A stretch of 64,000 nt of DNA. It comes from Gibbula magus (taxonomy: Eukaryota > Mollusca > Gastropoda > Trochida > Trochidae). The notes under the pieces are model-generated. The model saw nothing but the letters and a program-made list of their open reading frames with translations, was not told the origin of the DNA and did no database searches. The DNA is taken from NCBI GenBank assembly GCA_936450465.1, contig OW388297.1, positions 26,616,387 to 26,680,386 on the forward strand. Reading direction: 5' to 3'. Made by a program: the position numbers and the translations under genes. This document shows, piece after piece, positions 24,486-39,400 of this stretch (positions are counted from its first letter, which is position 1; the number at the start of each line of letters is the position of its first letter).

Positions 24486-27400
24486 CTGCAAGAGAAATCA
24501 GGAATTATATAAATTGGACGTACTAAATTTAGACAAAATATTTTATTTGCAGATTTAATAATTCTTGTTACTAATTATTTACAAAATTATTTGTTGCAAA
24601 GTATCTAACAATTTCAAAATATGAACCATTTTCTGCCTTTAATATCTCTATATAATTTATATTAAATTTCTATTCAAAACATTGTAGGCAATGAAGCTTT
24701 CTGAAAACTGGGGTTATTCTGATTTCATAGAATTATGAACTGGTATTATTTGGAGAGTCTACTCACTCTTGACAAGGACTCGGACACAGGGCTGCATCTG
24801 AACGCTCATACTGCACTCAGTCTCGCCGCCGTCACACACACGGTGCCGGTACTGAACATTGGCAGCTGAACACTCCGACCAATCTGACCACATCTCCACC
24901 GCCGGTGTCGTTGAGTCTGGTGACAAGTGCAGAATATGCTAGAATCGTTGCCTACATACTTGTTAAGACAATGTGTATTATAATCTTTAAAGTGTCAGTT
25001 TTAAATGGTCGTTGTGTGTATTGAAAAGTAGTTGGTTCGAAACCACAACTAGCCTCATCTGAAAGTAAACACTGTCATGCATTTATTTCAAACAGTCAGG
25101 TTACATACATACAAAAGTTTGGAAGAGAGACTGTGAAGCTCTCATAAAATCTCTTTTCTTACAAGAAAAAACATTAGGTGACTTACTTGTACAAGTGCCT
25201 AACTCGCAGGTGAGTGTCTGTGTGTCATTGCCGACACACCCATACAATGTCTCCACACCTGGTGTTGGACTGCGACATGCCCGGGTCCGAGTTCGAACCC
25301 CAGACCCACAGGTGACAGAACAGGGACTATAGGCCGACCAGCAACTCCACTCACCTGGAGAGGTAAATTGGAACACGGTTTTATGAAGCAGGCTTATATA
25401 GATATATGCTATTGTAAATTAATAACTTAATAAATTGCATAAGATTCCAACTGTGTTTTTACATAATTTTATAGGTTACCATTTTATACATCTATACATG
25501 TCAGCGATGCATACTCACTGTAGTTTTTTGGGGTGGCAAAAATCCCATTATCTGGCCAAAATCCCATTTTCTTGCCAAAATCCCATTTTCTGGCCACTAA
25601 TTTATCAGAAATTTGGTGGTTCAAAGGCAAACATTTATCATTTTCGATTTCTACCACGTCAATCCCTACCCTGTACACCATGTGGTAGACTGTTTACAGA
25701 ATACCGGGTACCCAGTTTAACACTCAACTCCCAAGAGAGAATACAAGCACTTTCATACCATATCTATCTTCTCCGTAGCAGGAGTGAGTGTTGCACTGTT
25801 TTCCTTCCACGGGATGACCCTCGCAGTCCTGCCCACTTCCGATTGGCTGAGGATTGTCACATGACCTGTTCCTCCACTGCAGACCACCGCCGCACTCCTG
25901 ATCACATTCTGACCAATTAGACCAGGCTGACCAGTTGCCGTCTTGTGCAGGCTCTTCTGCAGTGCCGTCCTCTGTAAGGAGATGTCACAGGTCAATAATA
26001 CTTTCCACACAACTGATAGATTCTCAGAAGAGTCTACTGAATGCAACAATTTGATATCTGAGAACATTATTGTCATGAAGAAAAATAGTTGGATATTAAT
26101 TTTCTTTCCTGGACAATCTCAATAACATAAAAAATATAAACAAATCTTTATTTGGAATTCATTACAAAAAAGACTTTATCTAAAAATGCGGAATGTTTTG
26201 ATAAATACTCAACAAATAAAGCTTTTCAACAATGTTGTGTTAAATAAACTGAAAAATATTTTCTGATATTGGAATAACAAGAATTGTCTGCATGTCTGTG
26301 ATAAGAATGCAATCAGAAACCAACAAAGAACAAAACTAATCATAAATTTTGATTATAAAAAATACCACATTCAATAAAATTTTAATCTAGTTATTTAAAG
26401 CATAATTAACAACTTGACATACTTATTATAGACAGCAATCCAGTTTGTGATAATCATGTACAAATTAAAAACAATAGAAATAATAAATATTTTTTAAATG
26501 AAAACAAGAAACTTAAGACTTAACTTGACAAATCATCATTTGCATGTAAAAGAAAATACAAAGAATAAGATACATATTTCCCTCAACAGTGAAACAAGAA
26601 TACGAGTTGATGATTGTTAATGCTATGATATTCAGCAGTCAGCCAATGAGAAGAGCTGAAATCTAAAAGCATGTGACGTGAAGAGAAAATATTATTCATG
26701 AGAGGATGATCGGTCCTTGATGAGGAATCGAAGAGCGACCCAGCGTAGATTACAAGTTTAGGTGAGAAAGTGCAGCTTGCCGATACGATGACCACTCCAT
26801 GTTGTGTGTGTTAGAAAGTTCCATGCAGTAATGACCTTATTTCACATGCATGTAGTAATGACTTTATTTTATACAATTACATGCAGGAATGAGCAATTTG
26901 TATTAATGCAAGAACAAAATTATAGTTTTGCAATGAGAAATAGCAGAAGCATGAGGATTGCAAAAACAATTATATCTTGATGAACAATGAAAATCTGACT
27001 CTTTAAGATTGATATAATTATTGCAAAATTATTATTTTTTTGTTGAAAATTGTGTTCCTATATAAATTGATATTTGTTTTTCATTTTACCATTTTGAATA
27101 TTACAATTTAAATCAAAATGTTATCTCCCTTACACTCACCATTAAACCAAATAAAATTGCCATCTACACTGTTGTGCAAAATTAAGTACACCTTGATTGG
27201 TCTTTGCAAATTCAGTGTCATGGAAATAAAACTTTAATATGCAACTGCATGGACATGAGCTACACTTCTGTATCACTTTCGTAAAATGATCACGTTTGAG
27301 AAATGTTTGCGAAAATGTTATGAACATAATGTTACTTTTGCATAGAATAATGAGACATAAGCGAGACAAATCTGCTCCTCTTCATTTCAACTCTATAAAT

Positions 27401-30400
27401 CATGGCAAAAATTATCTCAAATGCAAGATTATGGCTCAACTGGGAGAAGACCCTGAACCAGGGTCAACCATCTGCAAGAGAAGAGCTCTTGAATTAAGGT
27501 GGATTTTTAAACTCCACCCTTGTCATGCTCAAAGTCTCAATGACAAGATCATAGGCTGAATTAAGTATCCATTCTGGTCTTCTTTACTTACTTTTTCACA
27601 GTACTGTAGTTCATGTCCATGCTGTCGACCATGGGAAATACTTATCTCAACGACACTGAAGTGCAAAGACCAAGCAGGATGACCATGGGATGATTTTCAT
27701 GTTTCATCTTCTTGGCTATTTCACTTGATGTGAGGTGGAGAGGATGGGGAAATGAATTTACGGCCAAATATTGATTAAACTGAGTATCATATTTATCAAG
27801 ATATTAATTCAGCTCCAACTTAACAACCATCTGGATATCCTTGTGTTTATCAACCCTTTTCCAACAAAAGACACCATCTGTGTTTTGTTTGTTACTTTAT
27901 TATGTAAGTCATCTTTATTTCCATGACAATTTAGAAGCTGGGTGATGAAGAAGGAACACTATTTTATGAATCTACAACTTCTTTATTCTACGGTATATTA
28001 TTTGGCATTCCCGAAGTAAACATAACTCAATCTCAAAGGTAAGGTTCTAAAGGGATCATTTTGTGGAAACAAGGGACAAAATGGCGGATACTCTCATAGA
28101 ACTTTCTCTTTAAACATTAGCTTTTCTAGATCTCGTAATGATATTTTCCTTAAACATTTCATATTCTTTCCTATATCTATTTAGTATATGAATTATAAGG
28201 AAAAGGGTTGATAAGCTCTGGTAGCAGATTAGTTTCATCAAAATGAGGGTTAGAGCTGTAATGATAATCAACATCATACAACATCAAGAGGGATTTATAT
28301 CACTTAGATTTTGAATATTAAAGATATTTTCACAATTCTTCTTTGCCTACAAAACTTAAATTATACATTTTTAGAATACTAACACCAAAAACTATATAAT
28401 TCTTTTTTGGGGGACTCTTTCATCTTAAAAGTGACAAAATGACCTTAAAAGACTAGATATTTTAAAAATCCTTTTCACACACTATATATATATATATATA
28501 CATTTTATATGGTATAAATCCCTGAAGGCATGCAGTGCATTAACCCTTGTAAGTTCAAACCTAGAACGGCTTGTAAAGGGTTAATGCATTCTGAAATAGG
28601 AGAATAGGACAAATCTATGAAAAGAAAACTCACACACCAGATAATCGTCAAGCCATCTAAATTGTCAAACGCAAGCATTGTGCAAAATTTAATTCATTTA
28701 CATTACGTAATAACTATGAAATTTGTAATACATTCTAAAAGGTCAAATAATGGAATTTTGATTTTGCATGGTTTGTTTGAAGTGGTGAGTTTTCCAGTTG
28801 TTAGTGATCATGATGTTAATAAGAAATTAAAATAAATGTTTGTTTTCTTACCTGAATAATATATGAGATTACGGGTCCATGCATATCCTTAACCAGCCTG
28901 CAAAACTTGTCAAAACACTGTACACCACAAATAAATATGTTCTGTTTATCAAATTAATTTTGACATTACTTCCATCTGACTTCAGTTGTGTTTGATGTTG
29001 TTTTATTTTATTTCGGAATTCATTTGAAAGACACCTCAAATCAAGGTAATAACAAAACCAAGCTATATGTTTGTGCAATATATATCTATATGTAAACAAT
29101 AGCTACATTCAACAAATATGCAGAAACACTCATTAGTGTATGTTACTTACACAAAAATATTGGTTATAATAAAGTTAAGAAATTAGTAAATTCTCACCAA
29201 CATTGACCAAAACATATAAAGCTTGCTGAGTTTTTAATCGCAAAACAAACCATCAAAAGCTTGTAAAGACATTTTAAATGTCAGACTTTAAATTGAAACT
29301 CATGGAGCAGTTGGTGTGTCAATTTCATTTTTTGCAAAATGTCATTGAAAGCAATAAAGGAGAATTTCTTCAATCAAAACAAAACAACTTCCCTTTTCAA
29401 CTATTCAAATTCCTTTTCCTTCAGCAAGATGTGAAAACAAGATCTATAATATTGTGACATTTGCCTTTAAATTTATCCAAATCAATCTACCTGAATTTTC
29501 TTTTTAATTAATTAAATCAATTAACTTGTTCTATCAAGAACTCTTGTTTATTTCTTTCATTTGTAAATTTTTATACTTCAATTTACACTTTCAACAAATA
29601 ATTAACTCAAGCAAAATATACCAGAACTTGAAATTTCATGCATTCGCATTATACAAGTACAATTCAAGTCGACTTTTTTCATAATTTTCACACCATTTTA
29701 TTCGAATATTGTTTTCTAATTGCAAGTTTGCAGTAAATTTCTAGAAGCAACCAAACAAGAGCTAGCACATCGCATGCTAAAAACGACAGAAAGTCAAGTA
29801 ATTTCAAACTTTTATTGTCGATAATAACAATGATGATAGTATATACAGAAGGGGACTATCGTGATTGACAATAAATAGGTGACAATAAATAAAATGTGTG
29901 TAAAATCTTCATGATAAAGTTTTAACTGTACATATTGAAATTGCTTTAAAAGAACAATATTTTGAAAGGAAATTTATGCTTAAGTATTCTTGGAAGATAA
30001 AAGAGCATTTATTTACAAAACTTTAATATAACATATAAGAAATATCATCTTGAACACTCAAAATATTCATTTTATATCATATATGTTCACATAGTTGATA
30101 CACAAAACAACTTGACACTAAATAGTATTTAATTGCCCTATGTATAAAATACACATTCAATGTTAGACGTCTTGAAAAGATAAACTTAACACATGTACAT
30201 CAAAAATAATATTTTAGTTTGACGTAAGAGTAATAAATGCATACTTTATTATGTCAAAATATCATAAGTCGTAAAAGTTTTCATTACTTTTCTTCTATAT
30301 GCGAGGAATAAAACTACATTATTTATTTCCTTTTGTTTACAAAACTATTTTATTCATTCTAAGAATACTAATTCTTATTCACTAAAAAATAATTTTAATA

Positions 30401-33400
30401 AACCTAAACTCTGATAAATATTTTCAAGTTGTAAACTTCACTTTAACATTACAAACATCATTTCAATTCTTTGTTAAGGTGAATTTCATCCCAAAAATAA
30501 ATTGTGAAAAAACAGACATGAGATAACGTTTGAATGAATAAACTATAAGATCTGAAGTGTCGTCAATTAAATGATATGTTAATGTCATTTGTTGAAAAAC
30601 TTATACACAATTGGTGATAAAAAGTTAATCTTAGACTTACCATAGCATCAAAAGTGAAATATGATAAATATGGCAGTTTATGGATTTGATTTGCTCGTTG
30701 GGAGTATGAAACATGATTTAGAAACTTAAAAAAAGGAAAAAAATACAAACAAAGCAAATAATTATTGTAAAGAAAATTTGCATTAGTCTTGAAATATGAC
30801 AGACAAATTTGACAAATGGTATTACTTTTGAAGACTTTCGTGAAAATAGAACCAAAAAACATTCATTTCTTTTAACATTATAATATATGGAAGATTGTGT
30901 AACTTTAAGTCAGAAGATGATTGACATTGTGTCACATAACAAGACACGATTCATGAGTGATAAAGATAAGAAAGCTGCCTCGCTATGCTGGCTGAGTTTG
31001 TTTCATATGATGTGAAGTAGATATAAATTGCCTACAATTACGAAGTGTGGAAGACTCGGTTAGTTAGCGCCTCGTTACTTTGAGCATTGTAAACTGTATA
31101 ACATTGCATCAAGATTCAGGGTATACCGTACAACAATTAATCATAAATTAATTGTAAAACATTTTTAACTTCATTTAATTTTGTTTTGTAAAACATGATA
31201 AAAGTTAAACACATAAAAGCTCTTTGCAATTAAGATTGTTCTCTCCAAGAAGTCAATAACAAAAATAAAAAATATTTGTTAAAATTTAATTAATCAACAC
31301 CCTCAAATAGTAAAATGTAATCTACAAAAGGTTTCGATTATAAAGTAAAATTTGTTCTTTGTTAGTTAAAAATATGTAATAAATACTGATTTTCTGTCCA
31401 TCAAAGGACATATAGAAGTTGCACAAAATCTTATTGTAAATATACATAAAGTTGATCATTTATACATACATATATAACTACTTATTATATACAACAATGT
31501 CAGCTTTAATAAAGTCAGCTGTTCTACGATGCTACAGTATTTCGAGCTTCGAGCACCATACAATTATAGTTCAATTCTCGTACATGATATTCACAAGCAT
31601 AGGACATTCCAACAACAGGTCATATACAAACCGATCATTTACACTCAATATCAATAACATATATAGTCCATGATATTAATACACACACGCACATGTAGGA
31701 TTACCCCTTTCATATTCATAATTTAAATTATTTCAAAAGAATTTCATATGAAGATTTTATGAGATTCAAATTATTGTAGCAAATTGATCTTAATAGAATT
31801 ATTTCTTTGTTCAAACATTTGTAAATATATGTTATGTAGTCATTGTATGTACAAACATCTTCAAAATCTAACTTCTTTGTTCTGTCAATTATTATATTAA
31901 TTGCTATATCAAATTCATCAAACGTTAATATCACTATACCTCATTATGAAAATTGAATGTCAGTGTTTACAATTTCAATTTTCTGGTATTGTACCAATGC
32001 AAAATTAGATTTCTATTGCACCTACATATCCTAAATCCTAGAAAAAGTACACTTAAGAACATCCTCTATTTATTGCACATTGTCAAAATTAATATATTCT
32101 TGAAGAACAGTAAAACAGACTAATACATTTTATCATGTACTGAATATCCTCAATCAGGGCCACTTTTAGAGACATCATGACACTTATATTAGTATCTGAT
32201 GTCATGACACTTTAGTATTTGATGTCATGACACTTTAGTATTTGATGTCATGACACTTTAGTATTTGATGTCATGACACTTTAGTATTTGATGTTATGAC
32301 CCTATTGTTTTAGACATCATGGACCATTGTTCTGTGACTATACTTGAAAACTGTACTTTATTGCAGACTATAGGAATGGCGGTGCCATGAACTTAGCTCA
32401 AAACAAATGGCAGAGTGTAAATAAATGTATTTGATCCAATAAGCTCAATTAATTCTGTGTATTTAAGCTATACTCTGCTGTGGTGACACAGGGTGCCTGT
32501 CAAACTCAATCTGGCAACAAACTCAAGTTAAGATATCAAAGTATGAAAACAAATTATTTACTGGCCAAATTAGCACATATACAAAGCACGACACCTACTG
32601 GTATGATATGGTGTTATTCAAGCAAAACTGCAAGTTTTTAAGCACATTGGATATAAACTGATGCGTCACTCTCAATGAAATGTACACAAAAACGTGAAAT
32701 CGTTGATGTCTGAGTATGCCTGTGTGATGAAGTATACACAAAGTCATGCAGCCATGGTATGTGTATATCTGTGATATTCTGTGAGTTATGAAAATATCTG
32801 TGACCATGCTTGATATCACAGAACACACCCTGCAGCAATGTTCAGATTGATATAGCCTATATCCCCTGGTATAGCTAGTTGATATAACCTATACATTTCC
32901 TGGTATAGCTAGTTGATATAGCCTACATTCCCTGGTATAGCTAGTTGATATAGCCAACATTCCCTGGTAAAGCTAGTTGATATAGCCTTCATTCCCTAGT
33001 ATAGTTAGTTGATATAACCCATATCCTATTGTATACCTAATATAGCCTTCATCCCCTGGTATAGATAGTTGATATAACCTTTATCACCTGGTATAGCCTT
33101 TATCCCCTTGTATAGCTATATATTTGCTTTTGCCTATAACCCTCTGAACTGCTAGTTGATATTTTCTACAAACCATTCCAATATGAATTGTCATAGTCTA
33201 TATACCATTCAACAGTGATATACCAGTTGATATAGTATATAAACTATTCTGCCGCAATATACCAGATGATATAGTCTATATACCATTCAACAGTGATATA
33301 CCAGATGATATAGTCTATAAACCATGCTGCATGGCATACACAAAACATACAAACACACACACACACAAATGCAACTTGTATATTGCACTGGGTTTGAATT

Positions 33401-36400
33401 TGTCATAACTTTGGCATTAGGTTAATTTAACAGTAATTTTTATGTATTCAAATGATACGTAATGTATTATTTAAAACATAATAACAATTGTTTCTGAAAA
33501 CTTATATATATGTAAATTTATAATTTTACACCCTTCTTTGGAAAAAAAATTTAAAGGACAAATCTACATATATCTGACAGCTTAAAGGTAAAAATCATTT
33601 TCCATTTTAATAATTCTAAAAGTAATATTGTTTTTAAAATATCATAATGCCAAAGTTATGACACTAAAATCGCTGATCGAGACTGTCTCACTACCTAGCT
33701 GTCGTTCCCACCTTTGTTCGTAATATTTGATACTATTATCTCATCAACTACTTATTGGTTTATTTATTTGTAAACTATCCTTCTACTGGATCCATTATAT
33801 TGGCTATTATAACATTAAATAATTATCACTATGCCTGGACCTGGGTATTATTACTACTATTTACCTGAGGATATATTATTTGTTCTTTTATAAAGAATCT
33901 AATTTAAAGATATAATTATGCATTTTCACATATTTCAACATTACAAAACTTGTCATGAATATAACTGTACACACATCACGTGATGAACTGTGAAATATTG
34001 TGCATTTATGTGCAACACATGCAATAACAAGTGAAAATACTGAAACATGTTGCCATGGCAACGTAATTATTATAAACAAGATGTCAGGAAAGTCCCATTA
34101 TTATACAAAGTTGTTGGAATTCTTCAGATTTGAGCATAAAAGTCACGTAACTGCTTTTCAACCAACGTACACATAATGAAATCCTCCAGTTCTTGTTTGC
34201 ACTCACGAAATAAAATGTCCAGCAAAAATAATTAACAGAAATTCTAAAATCAAGCCATGAATCAATTTGACGGATGAATGGATCTGGTAGCCAATCAGAA
34301 TGAAGCTGTAAGTTAGTACGGTGGTCTCCTTCGGTATCTCCTTAACGACAGCAATAGTAGCATAATCTCGTCAGCGGACCCCTCCAGTCATCCGTAGCCA
34401 CACTTCTGGCACACGAGGAACACCCCTAGCGTCCGGCAGTTGCAGTACTTTTTGAACAGTCTTCTCCTAATTCTACAGAACTTTTTGAGCACTCTATCTA
34501 CGGAGGAAAAAGTGTCAACTGATGTTATAGTATTCTTGAGCTCACCTGCCGTGTAACATCCCCGCTCCCCTTTGAAACAGAAGCGGGCCTGGCTCTTGGA
34601 ATACTTGGATTTTATCATTTTCCTATCAGGCACCTCCGCTTGACACGTGAATCTAAACCGTTGCTGAAAATATCCTCCCCGTGTTTCGTTTGTTCTCACC
34701 CACGGCGTCCATGGCGTCAACTTTACCACTTCTGTAAAAAAAAGAAAAACGAAATTACATGGTGGTTTAAATTTTAATTTCAAATGAAGGCCAACAAACT
34801 CTTTTTGGAAGTTTTTTTACACATTTTATAGAACAATATAAATTCTTACGGGTATTCCTATTCTAAACTGAATATCTGAACATGGAAGTACAGACCTATA
34901 AAATCGCAGAAGAGCTAATAAGCGAAATCGAAAATACAGTTCCCTCAGACTAATGATGTAGTGCCAGCGAGCAGCGCCTTGCACTGGACATTAGATGCAA
35001 AATTGGTCATTATTAATATTATGATATGATTGTCTTAGGCTAGCTACTCTGTTTCTTACACTACAGCTGTTGTCAGATGACAACATTTGACGCTAACGAA
35101 GACAAGAGTCCAGGATTGTCTACTGGGTAAACATCGACTCTCCCTGAATATCGGGGTACCTGCTACAGGCTAAAGACAGACTCTCCCTGAATATCGGGGT
35201 ACCTGCTACAGGCTACAGACTCTCCCTGAATATCGGGGTACCTGCTATAGGCTAAAGATAGACTCTCCCTGAATATCGGGGTACCTGCTACAGGCTACAG
35301 GCTACAGACTCTCCCTGAATATCGGGGTACTTGCTACAGGCTAAAGACAGACTCTCCCTGAATATCGGGGTACCTGCTACAGGCTACAGGCTACAGACTC
35401 TCCCTGAATATCAGGGTACCTGCTACAGGCTAAAGGCTACAGGCTACAGACTCTCCCTGAATATTGTTTGACCAGCAGGAAAAGTGTAAAGATGAAGCTG
35501 GAGACTCACTATCACAATTCTGCGTGTTGCACATCCTCATCTCCTCCTTGTTCCCCACACACGGGATTCCTCCCCGACTCGGTGTCGGCTTGTTGCACGT
35601 TCGTCTTCGAGTCTGAATCCCGCCCTGGCACTTTGACGTACAGCTACTCCAACCAGACCACACAGACCACTTGCCGTCGATCGGGGGCACTGGAGAACAT
35701 TAGTGATTTTATTTTGATGAACATATTATCAACAAATATAATTTTATCTACATTGTCAGCTTTTTCTGCCTTATAATGCAAATTAAAAGTGATAGGCATC
35801 TTTAAACCCTTTAAATTATCATTTAAATGATAACTCCCTAAAACAAATTGTGATATTTATGACCTGTTATACAAAATTGATTGCAACTAAATGTTATTTA
35901 GATCATGAAAATATTTGGATAGTGTATTACATTTTCAGTTAGCTAAAATATATTTGAAAAAAGTTTACACTCTTGACATTCATATAACCAACGTTAAATT
36001 ATCGCAAACAGATTTATCTATGTCAATGTGGGTGAAGGAATTTTCATGAGTAGTTACACATTTAACCTGTACTCACATCGACATGCCGGTAACCCCTCAC
36101 AGAGGTCACTTTCAATTTCCCGCCCCTCGCAGTTATGTCCGCCGTTCTTAGGAGCGGGGTTGCTGCAGTACCGTAAACGCTTCTTGACGGAGATTCCACA
36201 CGTCTTGGTGCATCCTGACCACGGCGTCCACGGTGTCCAGCCGCCATGAACTGAGCAGTTGGTGACCTCGATAGAAGCTCCTACACAGGGCCGACCCCCG
36301 TAGAAGGGTTTAGGGTTGTCACAGGTGCGATGGCGACACATGCACTCCTCTCCAGCCTGGTCGGACCCAACCTGGTCACACACACTCCACTCCGACCAGT

Positions 36401-39400
36401 CCGACCAGTTGCCGTTCACTAGGAGGGGGGGACAAGATCAAAGATTGTTATATATGTATATATCAACCCATTTTCAGGGGCGGATCAAGGAATTTTGACA
36501 GGGAGTGGGTTCACATCATCAAAGTTAGATGCAAAACTGTTCATCTGACCCGGGGTTTGCACCCCAGATTCTGAATCCACTCCTGACATTCGTTTAAATG
36601 TTTCTCTTGTAACTGCCATATCTACTTGAAATTCAAAACAGATTATGACATAAGGCATGCCTGATTTTGGGATTGTTTTTTTTAAATTTTGTCAAAGACT
36701 ACTGAGCTGTCATTTGTTGAAGCTTATTTCATCAATGTTGGTAACTTAGCACAGACTCGTACGATCTCTCCCTTTCACCAGTTGAGGCAAGAACACAATT
36801 ATGACAACAATGTCAACCTCACACATCTACAAATCCAACCAACATCGCATCTGACTTAAGGAGAGATGGGACCCAGGATTCGAAATCGCTAACGGTACCA
36901 TTTTAGCGACAACAATTTATTGTTGTGAATATTGGTTACCCCCAAATTTTCGTACATTTTTGGATTAAAGACACAATTTGTTTTGTTGAAAAAATAAACG
37001 AATTCTAATATATTTCATTTAATCGTCACAATCTCTCCTTAAACAATTCAACTGTCCCAGCATTATGCCTTGATACCAGCTAGAAGTGGGATTAATTTTG
37101 GAAATTGATCACAAAGAGCAAACTAACCAGGGAATTTGACGAGTGGACAGGAGAAGATGTACTGACTCCACGCCTCATCGTGTGGGTTCCCGTTCGGGGC
37201 ACGTGAACACGTGTTGTTGATGGAGTTCCACCCACAGTATGGGTCCTGGGCATTCGTACACAGGCTGCAATAGAGAGGGAGGTTAGATATTTCTTTAACT
37301 CTTGAACTGCTTATGTCATTAACCCATGGCCAAACTTGGCCGATGAGGTTTGGACTCAGATTTTCTTTTCATAAAACCTTAGCTGTTCAAGTATATTTGT
37401 GACACACCATTCTGAGTGACCAATTTACAGGAATAACAACTCGCTGACAAAGGGAATTTTTCATGGATGATATACAGTGTATACAGGGAAAGGGTTAAAT
37501 CATGGCAGCTACCCTGATAGATTAGTCAAGCAGACAGCATGTTTTAAATGTCTGAAATTGCTCTTGTACATCAGATTTTGTTTTGACCAATGGAACTTTT
37601 CACCACAGTTAGAGTTTAAATATAAAACTTACTCTGGGTCTGTGAAGCGGCTACATCTCTCCACAGGCACCTTGATCACTTTACCCTGGGTGGAGATGAA
37701 GATAGCTCCCTGCAATAGATACACACTCTTATATAAGTTAACAAGTTTCACATTCAGAGAAAATGTATCTATCAAATCCTTACAGCGTGTTTCTATAAAT
37801 ATGAATAGATGCTTGTTCTTTAAAAACAAAATTGATTTACTATTTTAATAATCTTTGAAATCAGGCCTTTTTTCTCACACATGCCTTCTTTGATAAGCTA
37901 AATATCGACTGACAAATTAAAGAAAAGAATAAAGCGCTTATCTTTAGAGCTGATACAGGCATTTCTCTTCCCTGTGCTATATTTAGCAACATGATAAACC
38001 CACTTTTGCATATCAAAGGTAAATTAATGTATATATCCAGGGTAGTATTTGTGGGACCTTGAATCTCGGCTTACAAATAACTTACCGCATCAGGAGCTAT
38101 CCTCATAGCTTTGACAGGTTTGGGTTCTCCATTTGGCACGATCTTGATCTCCTCCAACAGGCAGGTCTTGTTGGTTTGCTTTTGTTTGATCATCTTGCGG
38201 ATCTTTCCGTCTGCCGTTGCCAGAAACACGACCTCGAACATACCTGTCTTCCCCTCCACCACATCCACCACAATGTGCGTCCATCTGCAATAAAAATGAT
38301 GAAATCAGTTTTTGTTAAGTGATCGAGTTGAAATTCAACGTCTTCTAAGCAAAGACATGATGAACTGTTGCCAAACTGTACAGTTATTTTATCCCGAATA
38401 ACTAGTCTCTCTTACATATGTTTTACTACAGGAAATAGAACCACAGAGTTACATTAGAGATAATACGTTAATCAAGAGAAGAACTGTGTAAGCTGTTCCA
38501 AGAATTTTTATGACAAAGAAGTCCAAGTCTCTGATTTGACAACAACTACATAGATTTACATATAATCAATAATACTTGTTTCATTCCACATATTGTGTCA
38601 GACAATCATCCCAGTAAGTTACTGACGCCTCAACAGTTTGACACAACGACTCACATCTCGTTCTCGCCAAGGAGTAGCGGTTGGAAGGTGGAGGGTTGGG
38701 CCGCTTCGTCCATCAGCTGGTACATGTTGGCTGCCTCCAGACTGTTGGCCGATGCCGTGGGGGACCGCTTGCTGCCTGCTCCCGGGCTCTGGCACTGTGG
38801 GGAGGATAACATCATCATTGTGCTTTATCGTTCTTACAGTTCAAATTAGTCACCTTGAGCATCAAATCATATTTTACCTAGGAAAATCATGTCATTCTCA
38901 TATCCCATTGAACCTGAATTTGCTTTGAATACGTTTGATTAACGATCAAATTAATTTATCACTGTGGATACTAATTGATTGTACTGTTGGATGAACAGAG
39001 ATGACTTTTTAGATTAACATCACATGGTTTCAGTAACAACATAAGTCTCCATAATATTCTTCATGATCATCATCATTAGGACTCAATTATCATAATTTAT
39101 TAATGTATTTTACAATTTTTTAAAATTTATCTCAAACTAATTGGGCACACATACTGATTAGTAATTCTTTCAATTGTTAGTCACAAGGCACCACCGAAAT
39201 ATTACAACATATGTCTATCATATTCCTGCATTTATCTCACAATCATGGAATATTCTGCCTACCCTCTCTAATGGCGCGGGGTTATCGTGTTTCATCCAGG
39301 CTGACTTAGCGTTTTCCTGGTACTTGAAGGGTCCTGTAAACACCTTCTTGAAGGACTCCATATTGTAAACACAAACTGCAGAACCTGCTATGCTGTTACT

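Larger units (their letters stand above)
25972..34545 (-). other. SEMA5 intron M/N, 8.6 kb
   Basis: A very AT-rich intron containing a Penelope-like fragment, a TA run (about 28483-28500), a 23-bp minisatellite, a larger GATATA-rich minisatellite and a short CA run near 33350. Apart from these I see nothing in 27600-32150 or 33400-34545. Open frames such as 30563-30862 and 31728-31934 are compositionally biased and look like chance. Confidence 0.65.

Noticed and set aside
32149..32300. CRISPR-like array
   Set aside because: The 23-bp units are directly adjacent without unique spacers, and the DNA is animal. It is a minisatellite.
34388..34783. 131-codon minus-strand frame as a single exon
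   Set aside because: Only 34546-34731 matches SEMA5. The frame's other parts are intron: there are strong acceptor and donor sites at both edges, and the downstream exon continues in phase.
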